NCBI RefSeq assembly: GCF_030463535.1
Contig: NC_132878.1
Location: 21,000,925 to 21,064,924 of the forward strand
Length of the DNA stretch: 64,000 bases
Direction: 5' to 3'
Source: Salminus brasiliensis
Taxonomy: Eukaryota > Chordata > Actinopteri > Characiformes > Bryconidae
Position 1 is the stretch's first letter; every line of letters begins with the position of its first letter. The notes under the pieces were generated by a model, which did no database searches, had not been told where the DNA came from, and saw only the letters and a list, made by a program, of their open reading frames with translations. The translations under genes and the position numbers were made by a program. Below are positions 1 to 12,378 of the stretch, piece by piece.

Positions 1-199
1 TTTGTGTCTCTGACCACTGAGAGTGGTCATTTCCAAGACATTGTTTTACCTGTGCTTAGCGCTGGGCCCCTTTTGATCCAATCACTCAAGACATGTGTTA
101 ATGCCAGGTGTTAAAATACAAGTCATCCTAATGGAAAATACCATCTAATCATTGCTGATTCGTCAAAAATCATCATTCAGAACAGCAATCCTGTCTTAC

Positions 200-2502
200 C
201 TTTGCCTAACTTCATCATTCTAGGAAATTTGAGGTGAGTCGTCGAGTCAAACGGCTGATCAGCGTACTCCAAGAAGGCTGAGTAATTAACTGTGAATGAA
301 CACATTAGGACAATGCCAGGCAGACAGTGCTGTCACAACACAACATAGGCTGGTCATTAAATCAGTCATGGAATACAGCCTTTTCCTACATACCAGAGAC
401 AGAAGCATCCCTCGGTACTAGTGGACCATCCCCTGCACGTATCACTTCTTTGAGAATCCCTCCATCTCCTAAAATGTCTTGCATCTGCCGAGCAAGACGC
501 TGAAACGGAGTCTATGTAGAAAGTCGTAAATAAAACTGTTTATTGATCTGGGTTGATGTGGCGCAACAGATAACACCACTACCAGCCAGTGAGCTACTAC
601 ACCATGTAGGAGACTGGGGTTTGCTTCCCAGTCTGGGCGACTGTGCTGCGCTACACCAATAAGAGTCCTTGGGCAAGACTCCTAACAGTGCATTGGCCCA
701 CCTCTGTAATACGAGTAAACTTGTAATGCGTTCTGAATAAGAGCGTCAGCTAAATGCTGTGAATGTACAAAAAAATTATAATTTCCCTATTAAAATAAAT
801 CTATCGTTACTATTAAATATATTTGAGCATGACCAAAAGTGCCATTCACCGATCAGTCATAACATTAAAATCACCATCCTAAAAACTGTGGGTCCCACTT
901 GTGCCACCAAAACAGCTCTGACACATCGAGGCATGGACTTTACAATTACCACTGGAGGTGTCCTGTGCTATCTGGCACCAAGATGTTAGCAGCAGATCCT
1001 TGAAGTCATTTAAGTTATACAGTGGAACGTCCATGGATTATACTTCTTTGACCAACAAGGAGCAGTGCATTAGCTAGTTTCTTTAAACTCTACTGATATT
1101 ATCTCCAAGTCAATAAGCTGCATGATTGACAAATGAAGACACTCCATTTGTCTGCATGATTCTGGATGACAAGTTCCTCCATGGATCAAACCTGTTTGTC
1201 CAGCACATCCCACAGATGCTCAATCAGATTGAGATCCAGGGAATTTAGGGGCCAAGTCAAAACCTTGAACTCTTTGTCATTTTCCTCAAACCAATCCGGA
1301 AACCTGTGGCAGAACACACTGTCCCCCTGAAAGAGGCCATTGCCATTAGGGAATATCATTTTCATAAAGGAATGTACTTGGTCTGCAACAATGTTTGGAT
1401 AGGTGATACATGCCAAAGTAGGTTTCCCAGCAGAACATCACCCTGGCTATAGTGCATGCTGCTTTTACCGCTTTTCCAGGTAGAAAACGTACAAGCAGTC
1501 GCCTGACCCCATGATTTATATAAATCAATTAAAAAAACAAATGAGCTGAGTCATTAGACCATGTCACCTTCATTGCTTCCAGTTCAGATGCTTACATCAA
1601 GTGCTTACATTGTAGGCACTTCTGCCAATTGACAGGGGTCAGCAGCTACATAGCCCTATTCTTTCACAGCCAACCTGTACAGTAGGTCGTCTTTGGGATC
1701 AGACCAGACAAGCTAGCCTTTCCCCTCCATGCACATAAATGACCTTCATTCCTTCCTTGAACCACTTCTGATAGGTAAACTAACAAAAAGACACAAGATT
1801 CACCTGCCGGTCTGGAGACACTCCAATCCAGTCATCTAGTCATAGCAATTTTACCCTTGAGACCATGTTTCCTGCTTCCAACACACCAACCATAAGAACT
1901 GACTGTTCATTAGCTGCCTTATATGTACATCCCACCCCTATTGACAGGTGTCATTGTAGTGAGATCATCAATGTTATTCACTTCACCTGTCAGTGGTTTT
2001 AACATTATGGCTGATCAGTTAGCGAGAAGAGAACCTTGCTTTCTTTGAAGTGAAAAAAATAAAACTGTAAAATGTAAAACACAATGGAATAAACATTATT
2101 TGCATTTATTTTTTATTTATTTGTTTAAAAGAAAAATAATGTATTTATGGATGGAATTTTTTTTAATTTATGAGCAAACATTAAAAAAAATTAATCATAA
2201 ATCTATGAGCTAGGGAAAACGTAAGTGAACTAACTAGGTGCACTAGTTAGGATAAACTTCACTTACTTGCTCCTATTTAGATACAAAACTGTTAAAAAAA
2301 AAGTTAGCTAGTGCTAATGGTAGCTTGCAAGCTAAGTGATCCAACACCAGTTTAACAGTTTAACTTTAGCTTATAAGCTGAAACCCAGTTTACCACCCCT
2401 GTTATAAAAGCACTACAAACAGTCTACCTGAATTCCACTGCGGTGGAGCTCCTCTGGGTCGATGAACTGCATGATTCTCGAAGACACTCCGTTTGTCTGC
2501 AT
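200..2502 (-). CDS. fkbp6: FKBP6-like peptidyl-prolyl isomerase, 5' exons only (cut by window edge)
   Basis: Three exons on the minus strand: 2502-2428 (25 codons, phase 0), 511-394 and 289-200. Together they give 94 codons plus one base, and the reading frame continues beyond the left edge. Exon 2 carries GDGGILKEVIRAGDG and exon 3 carries VNYSAFLEYADQPFDS. These align with the start of the FKBP domain of FKBP6 (human GDRGVLKDVIREGAG and VKYSGYLEHMDRPFDS, recalled). FKBP6 is a germ-cell HSP90 co-chaperone with an FKBP domain and TPR repeats, needed for meiosis and piRNA work. The rest of the FKBP domain and the TPR repeats are outside the window. The start at 2502 was chosen because it is the first ATG in the open exon and a second in-frame ATG follows ten codons later. 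Intron 1 holds a SINE and a decayed Tc1 element. Another FKBP paralogue is possible but fits less well. Confidence 0.86.
545..748 (+). repeat. tRNA-derived SINE-like repeat in fkbp6 intron 1
   Basis: The segment has a tRNA-like opening, a conserved middle that includes 'gggcaagactcctaac', and the tail 'taagagcgtcagctaaatgc' typical of a common fish SINE group. It is not a functional tRNA gene because no cloverleaf is kept. Confidence 0.6.
851..2018 (-). mobile_element. Decayed Tc1/mariner-type transposon in fkbp6 intron 1
   Basis: The ends are inverted repeats: gatcagtcataacattaaaa at 851 and its near complement around 1995-2018. On the minus strand the sequence around 1416-1186 still reads as the C-terminal part of a Tc1 transposase, with DKEFKVLTWP and then LNLIEHLWDVLDKQV (DPNPIEHLWDVL-type motif). 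Frameshifts and stops break the frame, so it is not active. The transposase lies in the same sense as fkbp6. About 139 bp of foreign sequence interrupts the region just after the transposase end (see findings). A related, internally deleted copy is at 17734-18180. Confidence 0.82.
1039..1177 (-). repeat. Insert in the Tc1 element resembling fkbp6 exon 1
   Basis: Positions 1136-1166 match 2481-2511 (fkbp6 exon 1 and its 5' flank) at 30 of 31 bases. The similarity continues more weakly through about 1085-1135, covering the rest of exon 1. The direct repeat tccatggat flanks the insert at 1030-1038 and 1178-1186. The sister Tc1 copy near 18048 runs through this point without interruption. A small indel breaks the fkbp6 frame, so this is a dead duplicate. 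Confidence 0.7.
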
Positions 2503-4076
2503 GATTCTGGAGGCACATTAACCTTGGTTAATGAACTGGGAACTAAATATTTGATCTAGTGCTAGGTAGCTAGCTAACTAACTACTGAGCTCTCTTCTAG
2601 CACAGTCCATGCTTTCACCAGCAGCCGCCTGTGAGGGTCGTTAGCAAGTGCCCACCATCAGGCTCCGTCATCAAGCCCAAAGGTCAAAAGGTTACAATCA
2701 GTACATAGAAGAAACGCAGAGGCCGCAGAGGTTTTATCTTTACTACACGAGCAGGGCTCATTTTTGTTAAACCTTTGTAGAAACTGTTACCTTAGTGCCG
2801 AATAGTGGGAACTAGGAAAGTCACCAGACGTTAAACTCCCATTAAGTCTGCAGTCTGCGACCAGGCGACTGGCATAATAACGGGAATGGTGGTGAGAGGG
2901 CTTTCTGAAGGTAGGTAGATACTGCTGATATCCAAAAGAGGGCACTGTGGCCCTACTGAAGGAGTCGCACTAAGGCCATCCCAGTATGTCAAAGTTCAAA
3001 ACGTCCTCTGTGGCCTGATTCAATCATTATCATGTTGGAAACATGTTAAAATCTCAGTGTTAATGCGTGCTGGGATGGGCTCTACACATTTGATGGGTTT
3101 CTAACGGGGTAGTGGGTAACCCCTAAGCAATCAGATTTTAATAATGGTCTTTTCTCCTTATTTACACAACTAAGCATTATGTATATGACCTCCAATGTAG
3201 CTATATTAAGTACACACACTTGAATATGACTGATTAAATATTTAAATGATATCAAATACAACAGTTTCACGTCAAGCTACTCTGAATGACTTCCCTAGGC
3301 AGCCTAATACGACCCTGTTAAGGCATTTACAGGCCAGGTATGGCGATGGAAAGTGTGCTCTAGCAGCCACATTTAAGGCCTGTGATAGTATTGGAACCCT
3401 GCAGTCACGTGTATCCCACAACCTACCATGTGAAATGTGTGTTCTGCAAAGTGTTAGGGTAAACCAGAACTGGGCCATGACTCATTTGCTGTCTGGGTTG
3501 TTTCCATCTCAATAAATGAATCATGCAGAAATGATGTTCCTCTTTAACACCTATCGGGTACTGCTTATCATGTATGACAAAATGCAGTGTGTCATCAAAA
3601 ATCCAATGATATAGGATAGGAATATAGATTAGAAGCTTATATACATATATAGAACGTCTTTATTTCTTTTAAACATTGCACTAAGCGAGACACGGTGGGA
3701 GGAATACATTAATAAAAGGTTTTATAAGTTGAGGTTCTATAAGTTATATGACCACAGTCAGGTGAGTGGTTCTTCAACTGGTTCCCAACTGCTTCTTCAA
3801 CTACATAAATAAAGGTTTGTAAGTGGTTCTTGGCTTGTCTATACATCCCTATGAAAATCTCTTCACTGCTTACAGAAACAGTTCATCAGGCTCTTCAAAC
3901 ATGCTTCACATCCACATTCACTGAAAGTTGATGGGATCTTCCATAGCACAGCTCCAGAGAACCCTGTTTTGGCACCTTTATTTTTATTATAGACGGTCAA
4001 TTGCTGTCCTGAGTTCAATAAATGATAAATCATGGAAATCATGGTTAATGAAAATCTGACAAGGATATATAGTTGA
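2503..4076. other. Gene-free spacer between fkbp6 and the C11orf52 homologue
   Basis: I see no supported exon here. The open frame at 3246-3515 has no recognisable family and no splice context. Around 3715-3985 there is a dispersed repeat with 'ggttct'/'agaacc' blocks that also occurs elsewhere in the window. The fkbp6 promoter should lie just right of 2502. Confidence 0.5.
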
Positions 4077-4082
4077 TTTATT
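4077..4082 (-). other. Poly(A) signal of the C11orf52 homologue
   Basis: Reads AATAAA on the minus strand, about 65 bases after the stop codon at 4147-4149. Confidence 0.5.
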
Positions 4083-4146
4083 TTTTTTAATAAAACATTA
4101 AAAAATGCACACTGGTTTTACAAATAGTCTTCAAAACATGTTCCAA

Positions 4147-5908
4147 TTACACCATAACAGCCCGATGTGAAGAAGTGCTCTTCTTCTGGTTAGACTTTGA
4201 CCTGGCCATAGGTCTCAGGAGCTCTCCAGGTGGAATGAGTATGTCTGCAGGTTTGGAAGGTGACTGTGTCTTAGAAGCACTTTTCAGAAAGTCTATGGTT
4301 GCGTACTCTGTGGTGGAGTTATTGACCGGAGCCGCCCTCTGCCTTTCTGGTCCGGTTGCATCTCCGGACTGCAGTACCTGGATATCGGCGTAGTGCAGGC
4401 CATCGGTATCTGTCTTCCTTTTCTTATTCACTGTAGCATACTCGGGATCAGCCGCCACAGGGTCGTATATATGTGCATCTGCACTCTGACACACAAAAAC
4501 ATCCCAAACACAGTAAGCAGGATGCAATACGGATGCAAAAAACAACTGTTCAACTGTTGATCCAGTGACCACTTCTGACAAAGGTCAGAGAGACATGCAA
4601 GCAAGAGGAAACTCACAGAAATTCCAATCGCATTCTCACCAGCAAAACACCAGTTCCTGTCACTTTAAGTAAGGGATTTGTATCCCAATAGAGTTTCTTC
4701 AGTAGCTTTGAAAAACAAATATACCTGATGGGATGGAGCAGGGGCAGGTGCAGGTGGAGCTGACAGAAGAAGGTAAAAACATTGCTAATTAGAGTTAATT
4801 ACATTATAGCATAATGATTCAACCTCTTGTAATACAGGCAGAGTGGAAAAATCAATCATCGTGCTTTAAGACATTTTCAAAAGGGGTAATGTCCAATATT
4901 TTTCATGTATAAATCTACCAATGCCAAAACATAAACATTCATTAAATGTAGAAAGTGGAATTACAGTGATATGCAAAGGTGCATGCTCCTGTCTGAATTT
5001 GTACACATTTTCCACATATTTATATTCTGAAATTATATATTATCTATATACTTGCAGAAGAGTGAAAAAGTGTTTGCACTCCTCATATAATGCAACCAAA
5101 CTGGATAGTTTTGTGATCAGTAATCAGTACTTAATGACCAGCCTTGATTTGAACTCAGCAGCACACATGTTGTTGAGTCCTATCAGTGTGTAAAAGTTTA
5201 CAAAGCCATTTCTAAGGCCGTTTTCACACCTGTGATTTTTAGTCTGGTTAAATTGGACTGTTTTTTACTCTTGGTAATCACATTCGGGTGGAACCAAAAC
5301 AACTGCAACAAGACCCCAGAGAGGAAGTGGTTTGTCACAAACAAACTCTGGGGTGGTTTGTTTGTGGTAAGAACATGATCTGACCTCAATCCCACCCAAC
5401 TGGGAAATGTCAGACCATCTGTCCATGAGTTAAGGTTTAAGTTGGGTCATGCAACAGGACAATGATCCAATTTACTCAAGTCTACCTTACAAAAGGTTAA
5501 CAAATCGGAAGTCTATTTAAATTGGTCTAATCAAAGTCCCAACCTAAAAAGGCTAAAATATCTCCCCAGCATTATGAGGTACGAATTAACAACTACATCA
5601 AGTGTTTGGTTGCTGTGAAGGGGTTATAACCAGACATTGAAACAAAAGGGGCAATATCATTTTTACACCAGGAAATTAAGTGTTGAATGTTTGTTTTCAC
5701 AGCACTGCACACATGTGTATTAATAATACACATATCTGGAGCACCCCAGGAGCACTGTTTCCCCTACCTCTCTTTGATGTCCGCTTCAGACTGAGCTTCC
5801 TTGGATTTAAACCCCACCTAAGAAGAATGAAAGAGGACCTAAACAGTCTGTAAAGTACAAGAGCTATTTCTTGTTGAGAACAGAAAAACAGTTGTTTGTA
5901 TTTTATTA

Positions 5909-5941
<33 letters not shown>

Positions 5942-8722
5942 CATACAATTGTGTGTGTTTTAAAATATTTATATTAAAAAATAGACAATGTTTCTCCTGT
6001 ATGCCGTTAGGACTCACACAGCAATCCATTTCTTAAATCTGATTTTGAGTGTTTAAATTTTAGGTTACACCAGCTGTTTTTTTTTTTTAATTAAGGTGCT
6101 TTAAATGTTTAATTTAGTGATACCACAGAGCCCAGGTCTTCAACTCTGGACCTTGAATCCAGTTTCTAGTCCTGGATTTTGTTCTCGGTGGAAGTTAATG
6201 TAACAGTTAATGTATTTAGTCACATAGCGTCACACCTACCAGGGATTACAAAGTCAAGATTTGAAGGCATCTGCCAAAGAAGAGCCATGTTTGGTTCAAT
6301 AAAAACTATGTGCCTCATTCACCAATATCTTCCTAAGAATTTTCATAAAATTTATCCTTAGAAAAGCCCTATGTTTTTTGATCTTACTATGATGGATCCC
6401 ACTGTCCTCATAAATTGAACTGAAATTACCAATAAGAAAACATTGGTGAATGTCAGAATCTTTGGGAAAACTGTGCAAGTGAGGTTTAAAGAGATTTCTT
6501 CTTAAGAATAGCAAATAAGGCCCCATGTTTGTAGTAGAGATGGGAAAGTGTGAAGAACCTTTCAATTAGTAAAGAGCATTCATACTCTTCATTCTTTATA
6601 CTCACACATCTCTATTACAAAGGTAGTTCTTTATGGTTTCTTCCATGACATCACTAAAATAACATTTTGAATCAGCTTTTTAGGAGTTTTTAGGAGTTTT
6701 TAGGAGTGTACATGAACAGAACAGCCATTAGTGTAGGCTGAATAATGGTAGTTACCAGGCTAACAGGCTCATCCAGGAAATTTCCACTGATTTGTCACAT
6801 TTTCAACATATTTCAAATGTTAAAATGTAAACACAGCCAGTCAGTTCTCTGATATGAAATGGTGTGCTGGAGAGAAACCAACCCTGATTTCTTTGCCATG
6901 ATGGTGATGGGAATCATGGGCCTTGATATCCAAAGTACAGAGTTCTACTGTATATGTAAAGTTGATAATGCTACAATACTGGTAAATCCAAATGACATTT
7001 TAGACCCAATTCATATCTTAGAACCACCATAAAAAATGCCTCAGGAATCAAAACATCTTCATGGAATGGTGTCCTGTAATGTTACTTTGGGAGGCATTAA
7101 AACTCTACAGACATCTGGTTTCTATCACCACCACTCTGGTTTCTTTAGAACGGAGCATTTCATATCAAACTTATCTGAATCACTCTGTTTACATCCATCC
7201 ATGCATGCATGCATTTCTTCTAGTCAGGGTTGCCGCAGGTCTGGAGCCTCATTGGGTGCATGGCAGGAATACCCCCTGGACATGGCTTCTTGTTTACCCC
7301 TTAACAATTTCACTATGCAGAAACTTCAGAACAATCAGTGGAATTTCCTGTGGAAAGTCTCTGTACAACTACAACATGAAAGCAAGCAATAGAACTTGCT
7401 GTTCTATTGTGTTCTAATGAGCATAGAATTAATAAGTGAATGTGTACCACTAACTCTGTCAGACACTCTGATGTCAAGAACCACTGACGACCCAAATGGC
7501 AAAAAAAACAACATGAAATCTGACTCGCATGTTCAGAAATCTGACCAACCTGAAGTCAATTTGACATCACAAATACAAAATGCTGTTTGAATTAAACTGT
7601 AAAAAGTTGAATCCAATCAGGGGGGAAATGGATCTGAGCTGGTCTGAACAAAGCCTGTCTGTATCTGGTCATTTATTAAACCTCATAAACGTCCCTGCCA
7701 AGATGGATGGTGGCCAGAAATCCTGGTGATTTCCCAGTCTGAATAAACAGGTTTAGTAGGTGTGTTATGGTAAGAAAATCACCAAACTGCACTGAACTCC
7801 AAGACTGGTACTGGGCTGCCCTGCTTTAGATGTCTCTATTGAGGTGTATTTCTCCACTGGGATTCAATTCTAACCTTTTTTTAAAGGCTACACAGAATTT
7901 GTTCTTAAATCTATATTTCTTCTGGGCATTAATATGACATAATCATCATCATCATCATCACCATCATAATCATAATAATAATAATAGATGGTTGTTTTAA
8001 ATATTACAAACTAGACAACAAAAGTTACTTCCAGATGTTTTCTTCTATTAGAAATTCTTCACTCACCTAGTACTTTCTTAGAAACACTATATTAATTCTG
8101 GGAAGGGCCTCCCTTTGCTCTCCCCCATTCTGACATGGATTCCACAAGATGTTGAAACATTCCTTTAGGAGCCTGGTTCCTGCGGACATGATTGCGTAAC
8201 GCAATTCCTGCTGATTTTTCTGGAACCTTTTTCACACCATTACCTGAAGCTGGTGGCCAGAATTTGTGTGATTTTATTTTAACTGCACTGCTGCCACATG
8301 ATTGATTAGTTAACAGCATGAATAAGGAGGTGTGCAGGTCTTTCTAATTAAATGTTCGGTGAGTACATATAACAGGATTAAGAACTTTCGGAAATGTCAG
8401 GCATTCATTCCGGATGCTAAACCTATTTCACCAACCTTGTCAGCCATTCTGATGTCAAGAACCACTGACGACCCAAATGACAAAAAAAAAAACAACAACA
8501 TTAAATCTGACTGATTAAACCAACTCGCACGTTCAGAAATCCAACCTGACGTCAATTTGATATCACACAAAATGTTGTTAAAATGTGGTATCTCAGTCTG
8601 GAAATGTCTTAATGGCAGTTTTTACAGCCTACTAATTATTTAAAGTGTCTGTTAAGATACACACACAGTTTTTAAAAAGACTGCATGTGTAAAATACAGG
8701 TCTATTCAGGTCCAGACATTAA

Positions 8723-8756
<34 letters not shown>

Positions 8757-9284
8757 TTAACAGAAAAGATCTGGCTTGCTCAGCTGGTAAACTAACAGAC
8801 TAGACTTAACTAACCAAAGAGCCTCATTCCCTTTCCACTTCCCTACCATAACAGCTCCCCTCACAAACATGCCAGTCACCAGCGTTCGCCAGCGCCCCCT
8901 AGCTTTCTAGGTTTGGCTGGTTCTCCTTAAAGCTCGCGCGTTGCGTTTATATACAGTGCTACAGAATAGCGGATCACCCATAAAATACAATTATCACCAC
9001 AGATCTCAAAAGATACATTTATAAGGCTGCAAAATCGTACGAAGCTGGTGTTATAAATGAGGGAAGCAGTTTTCCCACCTGCAAGCAGAATCTCAGAGTT
9101 AGCTAACTAAATGTTCGCCATCTATCCAACCGGTGAGGGCAGCTCTTCCTGAGCAGATTCAGGCGTGGGCTGTAGACCTACCCTACTTTTCATATTCTTA
9201 ACTAGCTGGCTTTATTCTGTAGAAAGCAGGAAGACGTGTGTAGGCTACTTACTTGTCCAAGGCTTTGGTCACTCCGTTCCCCAT
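4147..9284 (-). CDS. C11orf52 homologue, small N-myristoylation-type protein with tyrosine motifs
   Basis: Four minus-strand exons: 9284-9253, 5817-5768, 4759-4725 and 4485-4147. The phases agree and give 151 residues. The protein starts MGNGVTKALDK, with Gly2 fitting N-myristoylation. It continues with a basic stretch (RKLSLKRTSKR), a Pro/Ala run, then HIYDPV, EYATV, LHYADIQV and TEYATIDF. LHYADIQV, the preceding IYD/TYE motif and the EYAT motif match recalled human C11orf52, which has the same order of parts. The neighbours agree: in human, C11orf52 sits directly beside HSPB2 in this orientation. The function of the family is not established. The spaced tyrosines look like phospho-tyrosine docking or ITIM-like sites on a membrane-tethered adaptor, which is inference. 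Intron 1 spans about 3.4 kb and contains AT and TAA microsatellites. Confidence 0.86.
5914..5941. repeat. (AT)n microsatellite
   Basis: Uninterrupted AT dinucleotides in intron 1 of the C11orf52 homologue. Confidence 0.95.
8722..8755. repeat. (TAA)n microsatellite
   Basis: Tandem AAT/TAA units in intron 1 of the C11orf52 homologue. Confidence 0.95.
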
Positions 9285-9925
9285 GACTGCATGTTGTGAG
9301 AGACGCGCAGCTAGTGTTTATTCGCTGCCCGCTTCGCTTCCTTGTTGGGAGGTAACTGGAGCTCCGCAGGTGCAGCAGCTCATGTGTGCCACCTTTGTAC
9401 TTCTCTCAGTCGCCTCCTACGCTGTGGTTCGCGGCGGTTCCCTTGGCTGACCTTGAGGAAGGGCTAGTGAACGTTTAACCACCTGTATTCGGCCCTTGTT
9501 TAGCCCATGTAGGCTTTAGTACAGTTGAAGGCTGGATGAACTTCCTTGCTTTTCAGGACTAATCGTGCAATGCCTTTGAACTGTCTGATATCTCGAGGTG
9601 GGGATTAGGTATTTGTTTATTTATTTGTTTGTTTGTTTGTTTTGACTTGAATACATTAATGCAGCCAGCCATAACCACACATACTGTTTAGGACCATGCT
9701 ATGTGTGGGGGCTTGTCACACTGTAAACTACAGCAGTGTTTTGTAATGTTGATAGGTGGATCAATACTGAATCTGACCAATGAACAAGCCCTTTCCTGAG
9801 GGAGACTAACTGCACAGAGCAGGAAAAGGACCAGGATTAAGAATCAGTCATGTAGTCATATAAATAGCAGAACAGTTACACTTGAGTTCTGGTTTGTCTC
9901 AGGTCTGAAACTGTGGCCCGCGTGA

Positions 9926-10455
9926 AGCACCTTAAGGTGGTACATCTAAACAAATCAGATTGAAATCTGTAAAGTTGTAAAATCTTGTAATTTACACAAT
10001 ATCTGATTGCACTGTGTTAAAAAAATTAATAAAAGTAATAAATAGAGCATTCAATGAATAGAAGGCTGTTTAGAACCCATACTCATATATGCCACCCCAA
10101 GGTGGTACACCTAAACAAATCAGATTGAAATCTGTAAAGTTGTAAAATCTTGTAATTTACACAATATCTGATTGTACTGTGCTGTACCGTTACCCCAACA
10201 AAACAGTTACTTCAAGGTGGGACACTCAAAAAAATGATTGAATTCTGTAAAGTTCTGTCCTGTCATTTTACAGAATGTCTGATCGTAAAGTGCTTAATAA
10301 AATGTAATAAAAGTAATGAATAGAGCATTTGAATGAAGAGAAGGCTGTGTAGACCCCATACTCATCGATGTCGCCCCAAGGTGGTACACCTAAACAAATC
10401 AGATTGAAATCTGTAAAGTTTTATCTTGTAATTTACACAATATCTGATTATACAG
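9926..10455. repeat. Tandem array of a ~165-bp AT-rich unit
   Basis: Units begin near 9930, 10098, 10210 and 10376. Each has a form of 'aaggtggtacacctaaacaa' followed by 'gattgaaatctgtaaagttg' and 'aatttacacaatatctgatt'. The second and fourth units are shortened. A fragment of the same unit resumes at 10725-10780, beyond an inserted block. Confidence 0.8.
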
Positions 10456-10457
10456 GT

Positions 10458-10735
10458 GAAAAGTCAGGATGCTTGTTCACCAGAGTTTCTCTTCACAAGA
10501 ATTACACAAGGAGTCGGGATGATGTGACAGTACTGTGCAAAAGTCTTAGAAATTGAGGTAAAGCTACTTACCAAAGCTGTCTGAGCAGTAAGTGTTTACT
10601 AGTGTAAAGCACTAATATTAGAATAAATACATATATATATTTGATACAATACTTGTATAGCATATCCATTCACATTAGTTTTGGTTATTACTAATAATTT
10701 GGACATATAAAGGACATATTTTTCTGTCTGTAAAG
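10458..10735. repeat. ~280-bp block duplicated at 11472-11785
   Basis: The stretch holding 'cagtactgtgcaaaagtctt', 'accaaagctgtctgagcagt' and 'tgtatagcatatccattcac' recurs about 1 kb downstream with small indels. It splits a unit of the tandem array, so it arrived after the array formed. Confidence 0.8.
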
Positions 10736-11921
10736 TTTTATCTTGTAATTTACACAATATCTAATTGTACAGGGGGGGGGGGTAGCCTTCTATTTTAATG
10801 AATAGAAGGCTGTTGTTTCCAGCTGTTTCCCAGTCTCCCAAAGTTTTCTGAGGTGTCTCAGTAGGCACACCACATTTGGCAAAAGAAAGGGGGGAAGAGA
10901 GATGGGGTTGAGAATGTCTGCTCTACATGACCTACATGAACGACTGTGAGGCTGGACTGCAGAACAGAATTTTAGCTTTAGTTTAAGGGTATTTACATCA
11001 GTATTACGTGAACCAGACCTGACTCACAACCATTTTTTATACATAATTGCCCAATTGGCCAGTAGGAGGCTCTGTTGATTCATGGTCAGATGTGTGACGT
11101 TCTATTAATATTTCATATACAAATGAGCTGACAGTCTAGATCTGATTCTAAATGTGGCGTACGCATCTGGAGTCTGCCTTGTAGATAATGTGTAATCTTT
11201 TCTTACCTCCTTACAGGAACACACAGTGCTTCAGTTACCCAACTACCAATTCAGCTACTCACTTTCTTTATGCCACTTCTGCTGGGATCAATACTGCGGG
11301 GTTAACCAAATCTCTCTTTTCAGAGCAAAGCAGGGCGTGGTAGCCTGACAGCAGATCACATTAACAGCATATATCAGTCCAGAGGTTATTCTCAATCAGT
11401 ACAGTCAGTGGACAGTGGACATCAGGACGACAGTGATGTGTGATGCATAGAAGGAGAGATTCAGGAATAGGTGAAAAGTCTGAGTTTATTAGTGATATCA
11501 AAAATACACTGGATGCTTGTCCACCAGAGTTCAAAAACCGTCCAGGAGTTGGGATGATGTGACAGTACTGTGCAAAAGTCTTAGAAAATGAGGTAAAGCT
11601 ACTTACCAAAGCTGTCTGAGCAGTAAGTGTTTATCAGTGTAAAGCACTAACATTAGAATTATACATGAATACATGATACATTTGATACAATACTTGTATA
11701 GCATATCCATTCACATTAGTTTTGATTATTGGTTATTACTAATAATTTGGACATATAAAGGACATGTTTTTCTTTCTCTAATAATGGCAAAAATCCTCTT
11801 TGTATAGCATTGAAAGCTTATTATGCTGTAAGTGGTTTTTAATATGGTTTGTAACTAAACCTTTCAGTTAATCTTACCATTCAAATACCTTGCGTGGGTA
11901 ACAGTGATGCAGTATTGGGCC

Positions 11922-12195
11922 AGTGGTTGCTCAGTGGCTAGAGTGCTGGGTTAATGAACACAGGATTGTGGGTTTAATACCCAATTCCACTAAGCTGCCA
12001 CTGCTGGCTCCTTGAGCAAGGCACATAGATGCTATAGCATGGCTGACCCTGTGCTCTGGCCCTAGCTTTCTAAGATGAGAAATGCAAAGTAGCACATGTA
12101 CCACACTCTACACTCGATATGGGATAAAATCAATTATGAGCCCAAGGCTATCATGTGTCTTGAGCCAGTGCATTTTTATGTATAGCTGAAATAAA
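11922..12195 (+). repeat. tRNA-derived SINE
   Basis: Diverged copy of the family at 25004 and 59156. It has 'gttgctcagtggctagagtg', 'aagctgcc' and 'cttgagcaaggc'. Confidence 0.7.
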
Positions 12196-12378
12196 GGTTT
12201 TACTTTCACTAAAGCCTCCTGTAGATTATCTACAGATGTTGACATTGTGAACAAACTATCTAGTAAAATGCAACACAGATTGGGATTAGGATCAGGGATA
12301 GGTCTAGCACCAAGGTAAAGGTTAGGCTTAAGTTTTCAGTTGAGGTTAAGGCTTGGCTTGGCTTGGATATATATATAC

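Noticed and set aside
3246-3515. 89-codon plus-strand ORF
   Set aside because: No family recognised, no splice or promoter context, overlapping minus-strand frame of similar length.
5697-6029. 110-codon minus-strand ORF as a separate gene
   Set aside because: Only its middle (WGLNPRKLSLKRTSKR) is real, as exon 2 of the C11orf52 homologue; the rest is intron with an AT microsatellite.
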